Numbered from the stretch's first letter, positions 6,866-15,355 are shown. The stretch is 64,000 bases of DNA from Clostridiales bacterium (GCA_019423685.1 JAHZAY010000010.1:1-64000), one strand, 5' to 3'. Notes: generated from the sequence alone by a model not told the origin. Translations and numbers: made by a program.

Positions 6866-8233
6866 ATGCACACCATGTACAAGCGCAAGAGGACGGCGGT
6901 GAATCCGACGCGCATGATTACTGCCAGCTTTTTAGCGGTGATTGTGACCGGCACGCTGCTGTTGTGGCTGCCCATCTCCTCCAAGGCGCGTCAGTTTACC
7001 CCCCTGCTGGATTGCCTGTTCACAGCCACCAGCTCCACCTGTGTGACCGGGTTGGTGCTTTACGATACCTATGCGCACTGGAGCCTGTTCGGCCAGGGTG
7101 TCATTTTGATGCTCATCCAGGTGGGCGGTTTGGGATTGGTGACCTTCACCTCCTTTTTCAGCCTGGTTACAGGAAAGAAGCTGGGACTGCGCGGCATGAA
7201 GCTTGCCTCCGAGTCGGTCAATTCCAACAGTCTCAGTGAGGTGCCGCACCTTCTGCGCATGATCATCACCTTCACGCTGACGGTTGAGGCGATCGGCGCG
7301 GTGCTGCTGGGCATCTATTTTGTTCCGAAATACGGACTGATGGGCCTGTTTATCTCGGTGTTCCTGGCAGTATCGGCTTTTTGCAATGCCGGTTTTGACA
7401 ACCTCGGTTTTTTGGGAGAATACTCCTCATTGACCACCTTTAACGACAATTACCTGGTTCTCTTTACCATCATGGCGCTGGTGGTGGTCGGCGGCTTGGG
7501 CTTTGTTGTCTGGAACGACCTGATGGCCTACCGCAAGACCCGTGTATTGTTGCTGCACACCAAGATCGTCTTGATGGTCACCATCTTTTTGATTTTGTTC
7601 GGAGCGGTATGCTTCATGGGGCTTGAGTGGGACAACGAAAAAACTTTGCAGGGGTTGGACCTCAAAGGCAAGATCGGAGCTGCCTTTATGCAGTCGATTA
7701 CCATGCGAACAGCGGGTTTTAACTCGATCGACCTGTACTCGATGACCGATGCCTCCAAGGTCTTTTCGATTGTGCTGATGTTCATCGGTGCGGCGCCGGG
7801 CTCTACCGGAGGCGGTATCAAGGTTACCACCACAGCAGTCATCATTATGACAGCCGTCTCGATTATTCGTGGGCGGGAAGAGCCGTATATGCTCAAGCGC
7901 CGCATTGCAGCAAGCGTCGTCTACCGCTCGTTGGCCATCTTGTTCCTGGGCGTTGTAGTGGTCGGTGCCACCACCATCATCTTGATGGCGACCAGCCCGC
8001 TCCAGCAAAATGCCCTGACCGGGTTGGATGCCACCTTTGAGGCGGTTTCCGGCTTTGCGACCGTCGGTGTCTCCAGCGGTGTAACGGCGGTGACCACCCC
8101 CATCTCCCAGATTGCGCTGATCCTTTCAATGTTTATCGGCAGGGTAGGGCCGGTATCCTTTGGCCTCTCCCTTGCAGCCAAGAGCACCAGCCGCAAGGTG
8201 ATCCTGCCGGAGGGCAGAATTATTGTCGGATAA
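6866..8233 (+). CDS. ktrB: Potassium uptake channel subunit, KtrB/TrkH family
   Basis: A 455-residue integral membrane protein of the KtrB/TrkH superfamily, which carries K+ (often Na+-coupled). Four pore-loop repeats each hold the selectivity-filter glycine: TSSTCVTGL, FCNAGFDNLG, MRTAGFNSID and FATVGVSSG. APGSTGGGIKVTT is the flexible membrane gate loop typical of KtrB. I start at the ATG at 6866 behind AAGGAGG; a TTG one codon upstream is less likely. The cytosolic regulator KtrA, with its RCK domain, is not in this window, so it must be encoded elsewhere. A strong terminator follows. Confidence 0.92.
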   Translation: MHTMYKRKRTAVNPTRMITASFLAVIVTGTLLLWLPISSKARQFTPLLDCLFTATSSTCVTGLVLYDTYAHWSLFGQGVILMLIQVGGLGLVTFTSFFSLVTGKKLGLRGMKLASESVNSNSLSEVPHLLRMIITFTLTVEAIGAVLLGIYFVPKYGLMGLFISVFLAVSAFCNAGFDNLGFLGEYSSLTTFNDNYLVLFTIMALVVVGGLGFVVWNDLMAYRKTRVLLLHTKIVLMVTIFLILFGAVCFMGLEWDNEKTLQGLDLKGKIGAAFMQSITMRTAGFNSIDLYSMTDASKVFSIVLMFIGAAPGSTGGGIKVTTTAVIIMTAVSIIRGREEPYMLKRRIAASVVYRSLAILFLGVVVVGATTIILMATSPLQQNALTGLDATFEAVSGFATVGVSSGVTAVTTPISQIALILSMFIGRVGPVSFGLSLAAKSTSRKVILPEGRIIVG

Positions 8234-8239
8234 AAAAGC

Positions 8240-8274
8240 GGTCCTTCCTCCAAAGTGGGGAAGGACCTTTTTTT
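8240..8274 (+). terminator. Intrinsic terminator after ktrB
   Basis: Stem GGTCCTTCC / GGAAGGACC followed by seven T. Confidence 0.9.
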
Positions 8275-8312
8275 GCGAAAAATTTGATTCTAAAATTTGA
8301 CCCAATATTATA

Positions 8313-8344
8313 TTGACAACATATATTATATAAACTATAATATA
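8313..8344 (+). promoter_or_regulatory. Consensus promoter with overlapping PadR-type operator
   Basis: TTGACA (8313-8318), exactly 17 bases, TATAAT (8336-8341): a perfect SigA promoter. A perfect 9-bp inverted repeat, TATATTATA (8322-8330) and TATAATATA (8336-8344) five bases apart, covers the spacer and the -10. AT-rich palindromes of this kind are usual PadR operators. A repressor bound here would block RNA polymerase, so autoregulation by the PadR protein encoded 30 bases downstream is likely. Confidence 0.8.
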
Positions 8345-8373
8345 GTTAAAATACAAAGATAGGAGGGAATCGA

Positions 8374-8691
8374 ATGGCGGTTCAACTCGGATCGCTTCTG
8401 CTGGACGCCTGCGTGCTGGCGGTCGTCATGAAGGAGGACACCTACGGCTACAAGCTGACCCAGGAGGTCAAGCAGATTCTGGATGTGTCGGAGTCCACCC
8501 TCTATCCGGTGCTGCGCAGGCTACAGAAGGAAGGGTGCTTGGAGACATACGACCGGGCCTATCAGGGGCGCAACCGACGGTACTATACCGTCACTGCCCG
8601 AGGCAGAGAACAATTTCGGCAGTTTTATGAGCAGTGGAAGCTGCTGCGGGGAAAGATTGACCAAGTGATGGATGGAGGGGTAGCAAAATGA
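8374..8691 (+). CDS. PadR-family transcriptional regulator
   Basis: A 105-residue PadR protein: a winged helix-turn-helix (YGYKLTQEV, then SESTLYPVLRRLQKEGCL) with the wing RNRRYYTVTARG, and a short C-terminal dimerisation helix. The Tyr-Gly-Tyr and TLYPxLxRLxxxG signatures are diagnostic. It heads a three-gene operon with a DUF1700 protein (4-base ATGA overlap) and a DUF4097 protein, a standard Firmicute arrangement linked to cell-envelope stress. The promoter carries a perfect AT-rich palindrome suited to autorepression. The inducer is unknown. Confidence 0.93.
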   Translation: MAVQLGSLLLDACVLAVVMKEDTYGYKLTQEVKQILDVSESTLYPVLRRLQKEGCLETYDRAYQGRNRRYYTVTARGREQFRQFYEQWKLLRGKIDQVMDGGVAK

Positions 8692-9224
8692 CCAGAGAGG
8701 CCTATATTGAGGAGCTTCGTGCGAGGATTGCGCATCTGCCGCGCGAAGAGCGGGAGGCAGCGCTGCGGTACTACATCGAGTATCTGGAGGACGCAACCGA
8801 CAAGACGATGGAACAGATTATAGAGGAGCTCGGTACGCCGCAGCAGGTTGCAGAGAGGATTATTGCCGAGTGCGCCCAAAGTGAGCAGCGCTCCAACTCC
8901 TCCCAAAATGTGGGGTGCATTGCAGGGGCCATCGCTGTGCTGACCAGTCCCATCTGGCTGCCCGTTTTGTTTGCTATATTGTTGGTGGGAGCAGTGCTGC
9001 TGTTTGTAGCGGTACTGGTGGTGTTCATCTTGGGCGTGGTGGCATTGGCGCTGTTGGCCGCAGGATTTTGGGCGCTGACGGTGTATCCGCCAACTGGGCT
9101 TGCCGTTTTGGGCGGCTCGCTGATCTGCTTGGGACTCACCGTACTGTTTGCGCTGCTGTGTATGGTGGGATTTTCGACCATGAAATCGCTGGTGGCAGGG
9201 TATCGCAGCCGCCGGCAGCAATAG
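8688..9224 (+). CDS. DUF1700 (HAAS-domain) membrane protein
   Basis: A 178-residue protein. Residues 1-75 form the cytosolic DUF1700/HAAS domain (YIEELRARIAHLPREEREAA, YYIEYLEDA, IIEELGTPQQVAERII). Residues 83-165 carry three or four hydrophobic segments, and the end is basic (YRSRRQQ). This family is nearly always encoded between padR and duf4097 and is thought to work with PadR in sensing or relaying envelope signals. It starts inside the padR stop region (ATGA). Confidence 0.9.
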   Translation: MTREAYIEELRARIAHLPREEREAALRYYIEYLEDATDKTMEQIIEELGTPQQVAERIIAECAQSEQRSNSSQNVGCIAGAIAVLTSPIWLPVLFAILLVGAVLLFVAVLVVFILGVVALALLAAGFWALTVYPPTGLAVLGGSLICLGLTVLFALLCMVGFSTMKSLVAGYRSRRQQ

Positions 9225-9239
9225 AGGAGGGGTGTTCAG

Positions 9240-10142
9240 ATGAAGCGTTCATGGAAATGGATGGCGGCGGTAGGATGCTGTGCACTGGGGGCAGGGATAC
9301 TGCTGTGTGCAGTCGGCTCTATGCTCGGTGCAAAAACCATCACGATTCGCGACGGCGAGGTTGTGCTGGGAGATCAACCGTCCGGCTTTACGATGAGCGT
9401 TGGAATCGGTGGGGAGGATGAAGATTCATTAAAGCTGGAAGGGGATGCGGGTTTGCCGCAGGACCTTTCTGTCGACAGCTTGGAACTTTCTCCAACGGTC
9501 GGCACCTTGACGGTGAAGGCGGGGGAGGAATGGAAGCTGACCTACAACCTGCGCAACCCCGAATACCTCACCTGGAAGCAGAACGGCAGCACACTGGAGG
9601 TTCGATATGAACAGCCGGGATGGATGGGTCAAAAAATACAGGGCGGTCAGATTGAACTGACCGTTCCGCAGGAGCTGCTGCTGCAAAACCTGAAGGTAGA
9701 TGTCGGGGTTGGAGACACCACCATCCGATCGCTCCACGTGCAGCAGGCCGACCTTGTGGGTGGAGTGGGAGATCTGACGGCAGAGGAGTTGACGGTAGAC
9801 GGCAACTTTTCGGTAGAGAGCGGCGTTGGCAACACCGAATTGGAGGGTGTCTTTAACGGCGAGGTTGAGATTCACACCGGCGTCGGCGACGTCGAAATTG
9901 CAGGAAACTTTTCACGCGGACTGTCGCTGGAAGCAGGCGTTGGCAACACCGAGGTGGAGGTCCGTGGCGCCAAGCAGGATGACTTTGATTATGACATTGA
10001 TGCAGGCATGGGCGATGTCAGCGTGGAGGGCATCTCGATGGGAAATTGGACCGGCGGCGAGTATGTGACAGACAACCAAAAGGGCCGGCAGATCACGATT
10101 GACGGCGGCATCGGCACAGTGGAAGTTTCCTTTACCGATTAG
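9240..10142 (+). CDS. DUF4097 beta-helix-like surface protein
   Basis: A 300-residue protein with one N-terminal membrane anchor (residues 7-30) and an extracytosolic domain. The second half is built of about six repeats of roughly 18-20 residues, each opening with a Gly-rich turn: VGVGDTTI, GGVGDLTA, GVGNTELE, GVGDVEIA, GVGNTEVE and GMGDVSVE. This is the right-handed beta-helix or adhesin-like fold expected of DUF4097. It is the last gene of the PadR operon. Ligand unknown; a structural or sensing role at the envelope is inferred from the operon. Confidence 0.85.
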   Translation: MKRSWKWMAAVGCCALGAGILLCAVGSMLGAKTITIRDGEVVLGDQPSGFTMSVGIGGEDEDSLKLEGDAGLPQDLSVDSLELSPTVGTLTVKAGEEWKLTYNLRNPEYLTWKQNGSTLEVRYEQPGWMGQKIQGGQIELTVPQELLLQNLKVDVGVGDTTIRSLHVQQADLVGGVGDLTAEELTVDGNFSVESGVGNTELEGVFNGEVEIHTGVGDVEIAGNFSRGLSLEAGVGNTEVEVRGAKQDDFDYDIDAGMGDVSVEGISMGNWTGGEYVTDNQKGRQITIDGGIGTVEVSFTD

Positions 10143-10162
10143 AGCGTTTTAAAAGAAAAAAG

Positions 10163-10210
10163 GACCGATTGTCCGTCTTTGTTTTCGGCGGCAAATCGGT
10201 CTTTTCTTTT
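10163..10210 (+). terminator. Terminator of the PadR operon
   Basis: GACCGATT / AATCGGTC stem with an imperfect inner stem, followed by TTTTCTTTT. A-rich bases on the left side allow it to act also for the opposing HutD gene. Confidence 0.75.
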
Positions 10211-10224
10211 GGGGGTTTTGCGAG

Positions 10225-10818
10225 CTATTCTGTTGCTTCTTGCGGATTCCATCTCACAGCGATGATTTTGGTTGGGGTAGGAGAGGAGATTTCGAGGGTG
10301 CCGCTTTCCTGTTCGATGACGGCAAGTCCCCAGCTGGGCAGCGCAACAGCAGCACCGGATGGGGTGGAGAGGGTGACCCCCTCTTGTGGGGCAAAGAGCA
10401 GGAGATGTTCTGTCGCTTTGAGCAAGAGGGAGGCGGCCCGGGTTGGTGCAGGGGAGAGCACCGCAACCGATGCGCGGACGCCCAGCCTGGTCATTACGTT
10501 AAAGTCGGTTGCGCGGCCCACACTTTCGGTGTTCCATCCGCCATCAAAGTGATCCTGTTGGTAGGGTTGCAGCAGCCGCTCTCCGTGGCCCTGATAGAAC
10601 AGGTGCAGTTGGCCGCGCAGGGGGAGGATGATCCGATCCACTCCCGGCAGGCAGGTGAAGGTCGAGCGTTCCAGTTCAACGGTTGCGCTGCTGACCCGAA
10701 TGAGAAAGTCCCGCCGGGTATAGCTGGATGCAGGCGGGTAGAGATACAGCTGGGTGGTGCTTCCCCCCGACCAGTTGGAGACAAGGTAGTCTTCTTTTGT
10801 CTTGATTGCGACGCTCAT
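10225..10818 (-). CDS. HutD/Ves family protein (cupin-like)
   Basis: A 197-residue protein of the HutD/Ves family. The family signature near the N-terminus (NWSGGSTTQLYLYPP) is followed by RVSSATVELERSTFTCLPGVDR, the cupin core of HutD, and later a conserved FNVMTR segment. HutD proteins accompany histidine-use genes and are thought to bind a small metabolite such as formiminoglutamate, but no hut genes lie here. The ribosome binding site GGAGG precedes the start. The gene lies 29 bases downstream of the pentapeptide-repeat gene and probably shares its transcript. Confidence 0.8.
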   Translation of the reverse strand: MSVAIKTKEDYLVSNWSGGSTTQLYLYPPASSYTRRDFLIRVSSATVELERSTFTCLPGVDRIILPLRGQLHLFYQGHGERLLQPYQQDHFDGGWNTESVGRATDFNVMTRLGVRASVAVLSPAPTRAASLLLKATEHLLLFAPQEGVTLSTPSGAAVALPSWGLAVIEQESGTLEISSPTPTKIIAVRWNPQEATE

Positions 10819-10847
10819 GGCGCCACCTCCTTTTTTGGTGTGTTGTG

Positions 10848-11492
10848 TCAGCGCACCTCGACGCCCAGAAAGGCCACCAGGTCGATAGCCTGTGCAGCAG
10901 TGACGATGGCGCCCTTTAAATCTCCAGCAGCTAAGCGCATGCCGGCAATCTCACAGCTGCGCAGATCCACCCCCGCAAGAGGGGTGTGCAGCAGCTGGAC
11001 ACGCCGCAGGTCACAGTCGCTCACAAGCAGTCCGTGCAGCTTGAGCTCGCTGCAATCCGCCTCCTGAAGGGAACAGCCATTGCACTCCACAGCCTTCAGT
11101 TTGGAACCGGCAAGGCTTGCGTAGCGCAGATTACACCCCAGCATGGCGGTGTTTTGCAGCAGGGACTGGGAGAGGTTGGTGCCCATCAGCTTACAGCTGT
11201 GCAGCTGTACCCGTTGGGTGGCCAAATCCCGCAGATTGCAGCCGGACAGGTTGCAGTTTTCCAGCAGGCAGTCGGTGAAGGAAAAGTTGTCCATTTGGCA
11301 GTCGATGAATTGGCAGCCGCGAAAGACGCAGCCGGAAAATTCCATCCGGGAACCGCTGTATCCCTCCAGCGTCTGGTTTTGGTACAGGGTGCCCTTGATC
11401 TCCTCCTCATCGGCTTGCTGGGCGAGGATCAGGTCATAGAGCAGTTGTCCGGTCCGCTGAGGGGCGGGAATATCTGGTTTTTGCAGCTGCAT
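10848..11492 (-). CDS. Pentapeptide-repeat protein
   Basis: A 214-residue protein with a run of A(D/N)LXX-type pentapeptide repeats from about residue 45 to 195 (CVFRGCQFIDCQMDNF, CLLENCNLSGCNL, then CNGCSLQEADCSELKL), giving a right-handed quadrilateral beta-helix. It is unusually Cys-rich. I start at the ATG at 11492 behind AAAGGAGG; the frame stays open further upstream without a good ribosome binding site. Some members mimic DNA and protect gyrase, but many have no known role, and nothing here favours one. It is co-directional with the HutD gene. Confidence 0.82.
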   Translation of the reverse strand: MQLQKPDIPAPQRTGQLLYDLILAQQADEEEIKGTLYQNQTLEGYSGSRMEFSGCVFRGCQFIDCQMDNFSFTDCLLENCNLSGCNLRDLATQRVQLHSCKLMGTNLSQSLLQNTAMLGCNLRYASLAGSKLKAVECNGCSLQEADCSELKLHGLLVSDCDLRRVQLLHTPLAGVDLRSCEIAGMRLAAGDLKGAIVTAAQAIDLVAFLGVEVR

Positions 11493-11555
11493 AGCGGGGC
11501 CTCCTTTTTCGGTTTGCCCTTTGTAGACCGCAAAGTGCGGCGCGGCAAGGGAAGA

Positions 11556-11587
11556 AAGACGCGCGGGATTTTTTCCCCGCGCGTCTT
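11556..11587 (-). terminator. Terminator after the aminopeptidase gene
   Basis: AAGACGCGCGGG / CCCGCGCGTCTT stem starting at the 3' end of the M24 gene. On the minus strand it is followed by TCTTCCCTT, a weak U-run. Confidence 0.65.
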
Positions 11588-11593
11588 GTGCAA

Positions 11594-12664
11594 CTATTTT
11601 ACAACGATCAGATCTTTTGGATAGCTGTTGAGCACTTCGCATCCGTCTTCGGTGACCAAAACCAGGTCCTCGACGCGCACACCAAATTTGCCCGGCAGGT
11701 AGATTCCCGGTTCGATGGAAAAGACCATGCCCGGTTTTGCGATGACCTCGCACTCGGAGGAAACCGGAGGCAGCTCATGTTCCTTCATGCCGATGCTGTG
11801 ACCGGTGCGGTGGGTGAAGTATTCGCCGTAGCCGGCATCTTCGATGACCTTGCGGGCAGCGAGGTCGAACTCTTTAAAGGCTACTCCCGGTTTGACGGCG
11901 GCAATGGCGGCCTCATTTGCGCGGCGGACCGTCTCATAGACCTTGCGCTGTTCTTCGCTTACGGTCTTGTAAAAGACGGTGCGGGTCATATCGCACCAGT
12001 AATGGTTGAACGGAGCACCGATATCCATGACGATGCTGTCGCCTTCTTTGAGGACGGTGTTGTCGGTGCCGTGATGTGGATCGGCGCCGTTTGCACCCAT
12101 ACCGACAATCGAGAAGCCGAGGTGGTCGCAGCCCTTTTCCTGGAAGAAGTGTTCAACCTTGGAGGCAAGCTCCTTTTCGGTCATGCCCTCATGGATGGAA
12201 TGAACAGCCATCTCCATGCAGGCGTCGTCGATGCGGGAGGCGGCGCGCATCAGCTGACGCTCCTCCTCATCCTTGTACATGGTGGCCTGCGAAACCGGTT
12301 CGGAGCCCATCACCGGCTTGACATCCGGGCGGTGATTCATCAGTCCGATCAGGAAGCGGCTGGGCCAGGTCTCATCGATGCCCAATTCTCCCGGCTGTAC
12401 GGCTGCGGAGAGCTGTGCGACCGGATCGTCGCTGTCGGTGTGTTCCACCATCTCAAGTCCCGGCTGCGGCGCAACGGCAAACAGCTTGTTGCCAAAGAAG
12501 GTGATCTTGCCGTCATCGCAGATGTACAGCGCCATCATGCGCTCCATCGGGGAAACCCAAATTCCAGTGAGGTAGTAGACTGGCTCGGTTTCGGTGACGA
12601 GGATCTGTTTTAATCCCGCCTGTTTCATGTTGTCAAGAACCTTTTGCAATCTTTGTTGGTTCAT
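11594..12664 (-). CDS. Xaa-Pro aminopeptidase / M24 metallopeptidase
   Basis: A 356-residue two-domain creatinase/prolidase-type enzyme. The N-terminal domain (about residues 1-125) holds YYLTGIW. The C-terminal pita-bread domain carries all five metal ligands: Asp in VMDIGAPF, Asp in CDMTRTV, His in HRTGHSIG, Glu in SIEPGI and Glu in VRVEDLVL. It probably removes N-terminal residues ahead of proline from peptides in the cytosol. It has its own promoter upstream (12718-12745) and a terminator downstream, so it is likely monocistronic. Confidence 0.92.
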   Translation of the reverse strand: MNQQRLQKVLDNMKQAGLKQILVTETEPVYYLTGIWVSPMERMMALYICDDGKITFFGNKLFAVAPQPGLEMVEHTDSDDPVAQLSAAVQPGELGIDETWPSRFLIGLMNHRPDVKPVMGSEPVSQATMYKDEEERQLMRAASRIDDACMEMAVHSIHEGMTEKELASKVEHFFQEKGCDHLGFSIVGMGANGADPHHGTDNTVLKEGDSIVMDIGAPFNHYWCDMTRTVFYKTVSEEQRKVYETVRRANEAAIAAVKPGVAFKEFDLAARKVIEDAGYGEYFTHRTGHSIGMKEHELPPVSSECEVIAKPGMVFSIEPGIYLPGKFGVRVEDLVLVTEDGCEVLNSYPKDLIVVK

Positions 12665-12717
12665 GGTAAATTCCTTCCTTTCAAAAGGGGCGGAAGCGGC
12701 CGACCCTTTTTTCTTTC

Positions 12718-12745
12718 ATTATAGCACAACTTGGTTGAGAATCAA
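12718..12745 (-). promoter_or_regulatory. Promoter of the M24 peptidase gene
   Basis: On the minus strand: -35 TTGATT (12740-12745), 16 bases, -10 TATAAT (12718-12723) preceded by TGC, an extended -10. It lies 54 bases before the start codon. Confidence 0.75.
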
Positions 12746-12783
12746 ATGGTTGTCCCTGTAGCAAGGCAACCTTTCTGTACAAA

Positions 12784-12814
12784 AAAATCCTCCCCCAAGG
12801 CGGGAGAGGATTTT
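12784..12814 (-). terminator. Terminator of upp
   Basis: AAAATCCTC and GAGGATTTT pair around a C/G-rich inner stem, with a T-run of seven on the minus strand. It starts 10 bases after the upp stop. Confidence 0.9.
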
Positions 12815-12824
12815 GCGGACAAAA

Positions 12825-13451
12825 CTATTTGGTGCCGAAGATGCGGTCGCCGCAGTCGCCAAGACCAGGCATGATGAACTTGTCATCGTTGAGCTTTTCG
12901 TCCATAGCGGCGCAGTAAACCTGTACGTCTGGATGTGCTTCGGTCAGATGTGCCATGCCCTCTACAGAGGCGATGATGCACATAAATTTGATGTTGACGG
13001 CGCCCTTCTCTTTGAGGATGTTGATCGCCTCAACTGCGGAGCCGCCGGTAGCCAGCATTGGGTCCAGAACAATGACCTCGCGGTCGTTGATGTCGGACGG
13101 CAGTTTGCAGTAATAGGTGACTGGTTTGAGGGTCTCAGGGTCGCGGTAGATGCCAATGTGGCCAACCTTAGCCGCAGGTACCATGGTCAAAACACCCTCA
13201 AGCATGCCGATGCCAGCGCGCAGAATCGGAACAAAGGCCAGCTTTCTGCCAGCGATAATCTTGGTCTTTGCAAAGGCAACCGGAGTTTCGACCTCAACTT
13301 CTTTGAGAGGCAGGTCGCGGGTGGCCTCATAGCACATCAGCATCGAGATTTCGCCAACCAGCTCGCGGAATTCCTTTGCGCCGGTGTGTTTGTTGCGCAG
13401 AAGGGAGAGTTTGTGCTGAATCAGTGGATGGTCTAAAATCATAGGAGTCAT
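12825..13451 (-). CDS. upp: Uracil phosphoribosyltransferase
   Basis: A 208-residue enzyme of the expected length. It makes UMP from uracil and PRPP in pyrimidine salvage. Signatures are HPLIQHKLSLLRNKHTG at the N-terminus, ILRAGIGM, the PRPP-binding loop VLDPMLATGGSA and the C-terminal uracil-binding PGLGDCGDRIFGTK. It follows rpiB on the same strand with a 185-base spacer that contains a possible -10 (TACAAT on the minus strand), and it ends at a strong terminator. The neighbouring rpiB gene also feeds ribose phosphate metabolism, the PRPP supply. Confidence 0.97.
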   Translation of the reverse strand: MTPMILDHPLIQHKLSLLRNKHTGAKEFRELVGEISMLMCYEATRDLPLKEVEVETPVAFAKTKIIAGRKLAFVPILRAGIGMLEGVLTMVPAAKVGHIGIYRDPETLKPVTYYCKLPSDINDREVIVLDPMLATGGSAVEAINILKEKGAVNIKFMCIIASVEGMAHLTEAHPDVQVYCAAMDEKLNDDKFIMPGLGDCGDRIFGTK

Positions 13452-13636
13452 AAACGATCGAATCCTTTCTTGTAGGTTTGGGTGTAGTGCGACAGTCTAT
13501 CTAATATAAGGGCCGCACTAAAAAAATACACCTCTATTGTACAACAAATTGATCGAGAAGAAAACCTTTTTTTATCTTATTTTTTGGTGAACAGTGCAAA
13601 ATCGTCAATTTACTAAAAATCGACGCCCAAAATGTC

Positions 13637-14083
13637 CTATTTGCCGAAATCCTCTTCGAGAGCGGTGATCTTGTCCACCCTTCTCTGATGGCGGCCGCCC
13701 TCAAATTCTGTGTGCAGGAACTCGTCGACCATCATGCAGGCAAGGCCCGGTCCAACCACTCTTCCGCCAAAGCACAGGACGTTGGCGTCGTTGTGCAGGC
13801 GTGTAAATTTTGCGCTGAAGCAATCCGAGCAGCAGGCCGCGCGGATTCCCTTGACCTTGTTGGCGGCCATCGAGATGCCGATGCCGGTTCCACAAATCAA
13901 GATGCCCATCGCACACTCCCCGCTGACGATCTTGTCGCAGGCAGCCTTTGCGATGTCCGGGTAGTCTACCGATTTTTCGTCGTAGCAGCCGACATCGACA
14001 AACTCGATGCCCTGTTCCTCAAGATGTTTTCTGATCTCCTGCTTGAGCAAGAAACCGCCGTGGTCGCTTCCAATTACCAGCAT
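13637..14083 (-). CDS. rpiB: Ribose 5-phosphate isomerase B
   Basis: A 148-residue RpiB/LacAB-family isomerase interconverting ribulose 5-phosphate and ribose 5-phosphate. Signatures are IGSDHGGF near the N-terminus, VDVGCYDEKSVDYPDIA, the active-site Cys in GILICGTGIGISMAANK, and RLHNDANVLCFGGRVVG. The ATG at 14083 is 8 bases from GGAGG. An ATG two codons upstream (14089) is only 2 bases from it and less likely. It lies 69 bases after tsaB on the same strand. Confidence 0.95.
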   Translation of the reverse strand: MLVIGSDHGGFLLKQEIRKHLEEQGIEFVDVGCYDEKSVDYPDIAKAACDKIVSGECAMGILICGTGIGISMAANKVKGIRAACCSDCFSAKFTRLHNDANVLCFGGRVVGPGLACMMVDEFLHTEFEGGRHQRRVDKITALEEDFGK

Positions 14084-14151
14084 TTTCATTTCCTCCGTGT
14101 TGTTATAAATTTTGTATGGCCAAAAGTAGGGCTCCTTTGCCCCGAAATGCG

Positions 14152-14886
14152 TTATTTTGTCTGTTCCTGCTGCTTTGCCTGTTTTGCCAGCAGCTCGCGC
14201 TGAGCCTGCGGCAGCTTGAGATAGACGGGCTCCAGCGCCTCGGCGGGGATTGCCTGGATGCGGCCATCCTGCACGCCAACGAGGGCGGCCAGCCCCACGC
14301 CGTATGCGTGTTGCAGCAGCAGATGTTTGCCGGGAGTTTGCAGCGTGCGCTCGGGGTGCAACTGCTGCATCGTTTCGATCACCAGAGCTGCGCCATCGCC
14401 GAGCACGGTGATGGGTCGCTCGGCGGGGTAGGCTGCGAGCTGTTCACACAGCTGCTGTGCCATCAGTGCGCTGTCCGGCGTCAGGCGGCACATGTGGTTA
14501 TCGGCGTCAAAGCAGGCGGCGTAGACCTGTCCACAGCGCGCGTCCAGCGCGGCACAGATGATGCCGTTGCGGTCGAAGAGGTTAAAGGCAAGTCCCTCCA
14601 GTGCAGAGACCGGCACACAGGGCTTTTGCAGCACCTGCGCCATGCCTTTGACAGCGGCGACGCCGATGCGCAGCCCGGTAAAGGAACCCGGGCCAACCGA
14701 AACGGCGAACAGATCCACCTCATCCAGTGTCCGGTGGCTGCAATCCAGCATCGCTTGGGCCATCGGCATGATGGTTTGGCTGTGGGTGAGTTTGGCGTCG
14801 GTATAAAACTGGGCGATCGGCCGCTGGTCCTCCAGCAGGGCGCAGGATGCAGCGGCAGATGAAGTGTCCATTGCGAAGATTTGCAT
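14152..14886 (-). CDS. tsaB: tRNA t6A biosynthesis protein TsaB
   Basis: A 244-residue ASKHA-fold protein that scaffolds TsaD and TsaE in making N6-threonylcarbamoyladenosine at tRNA position 37. The N-terminal FAMDTSS and the family motif VGPGSFTGLRIGVAAVKGMA are clear. The second half is the more divergent dimer domain. Start at 14886 behind AAGGAGG. It follows tsaE by 28 bases. tsaD is not in the window. Confidence 0.95.
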   Translation of the reverse strand: MQIFAMDTSSAAASCALLEDQRPIAQFYTDAKLTHSQTIMPMAQAMLDCSHRTLDEVDLFAVSVGPGSFTGLRIGVAAVKGMAQVLQKPCVPVSALEGLAFNLFDRNGIICAALDARCGQVYAACFDADNHMCRLTPDSALMAQQLCEQLAAYPAERPITVLGDGAALVIETMQQLHPERTLQTPGKHLLLQHAYGVGLAALVGVQDGRIQAIPAEALEPVYLKLPQAQRELLAKQAKQQEQTK

Positions 14887-14914
14887 GGGTGAGCCTCCTT
14901 GATGCGAAAAGATG

Positions 14915-15355
14915 TTACGGGCGGGTGATGGTGATTTCCCGGGCCGAATCGTCCGCGCCCTCTGGGCGGGCGATCTGTACGGTGATGGTGTTGTCCGGCA
15001 GGGCGAAGGAGATGTTCTCGCTCCACTCGATGGCCAGGATGCCGCCATAGTCCAGGTAGTCGAAAAAGCCGGTCGAATAAAGGTCCTCATAGCTCTCCAC
15101 CCGGTACATATCGAAGTGAAAGAGGGCTCGTTCCCCGTTACCATATTGATGCACCAGCGAGAAGGTGGGGCTGGAGACCTGGGTCTCATCCAGCCCGAGC
15201 CCGCGGCACAGTCCCCGGGTGAAGGCAGTTTTGCCTGCACCCATGGGGCCCTTGTAGGCGATGACATCCCCGCTTTTTAAGGTGGCGGCAAATTTTGCAG
15301 CGATCTGTTCGGTCTGCGCCTCACTCTGGCTGAGAAAGGTCTGTGTTGTTCCCAT
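14915..15355 (-). CDS. tsaE: tRNA t6A biosynthesis ATPase TsaE
   Basis: A 146-residue P-loop ATPase. The Walker A motif is GPMGAGKTAF, the switch region SSPTFSLVHQY, and FHFDMYRVES and IEWSENI are family hallmarks. It drives the TsaB-TsaD complex through rounds of t6A synthesis. It is the first gene of the tsaE-tsaB-rpiB run on the minus strand; the fhs terminator lies 37 bases upstream. Confidence 0.95.
   Translation of the reverse strand: MGTTQTFLSQSEAQTEQIAAKFAATLKSGDVIAYKGPMGAGKTAFTRGLCRGLGLDETQVSSPTFSLVHQYGNGERALFHFDMYRVESYEDLYSTGFFDYLDYGGILAIEWSENISFALPDNTITVQIARPEGADDSAREITITRP

Noticed and set aside
11588..12613. 341-codon open frame antisense to the M24 peptidase gene
   Set aside because: Shadow of a gene with all metal ligands.
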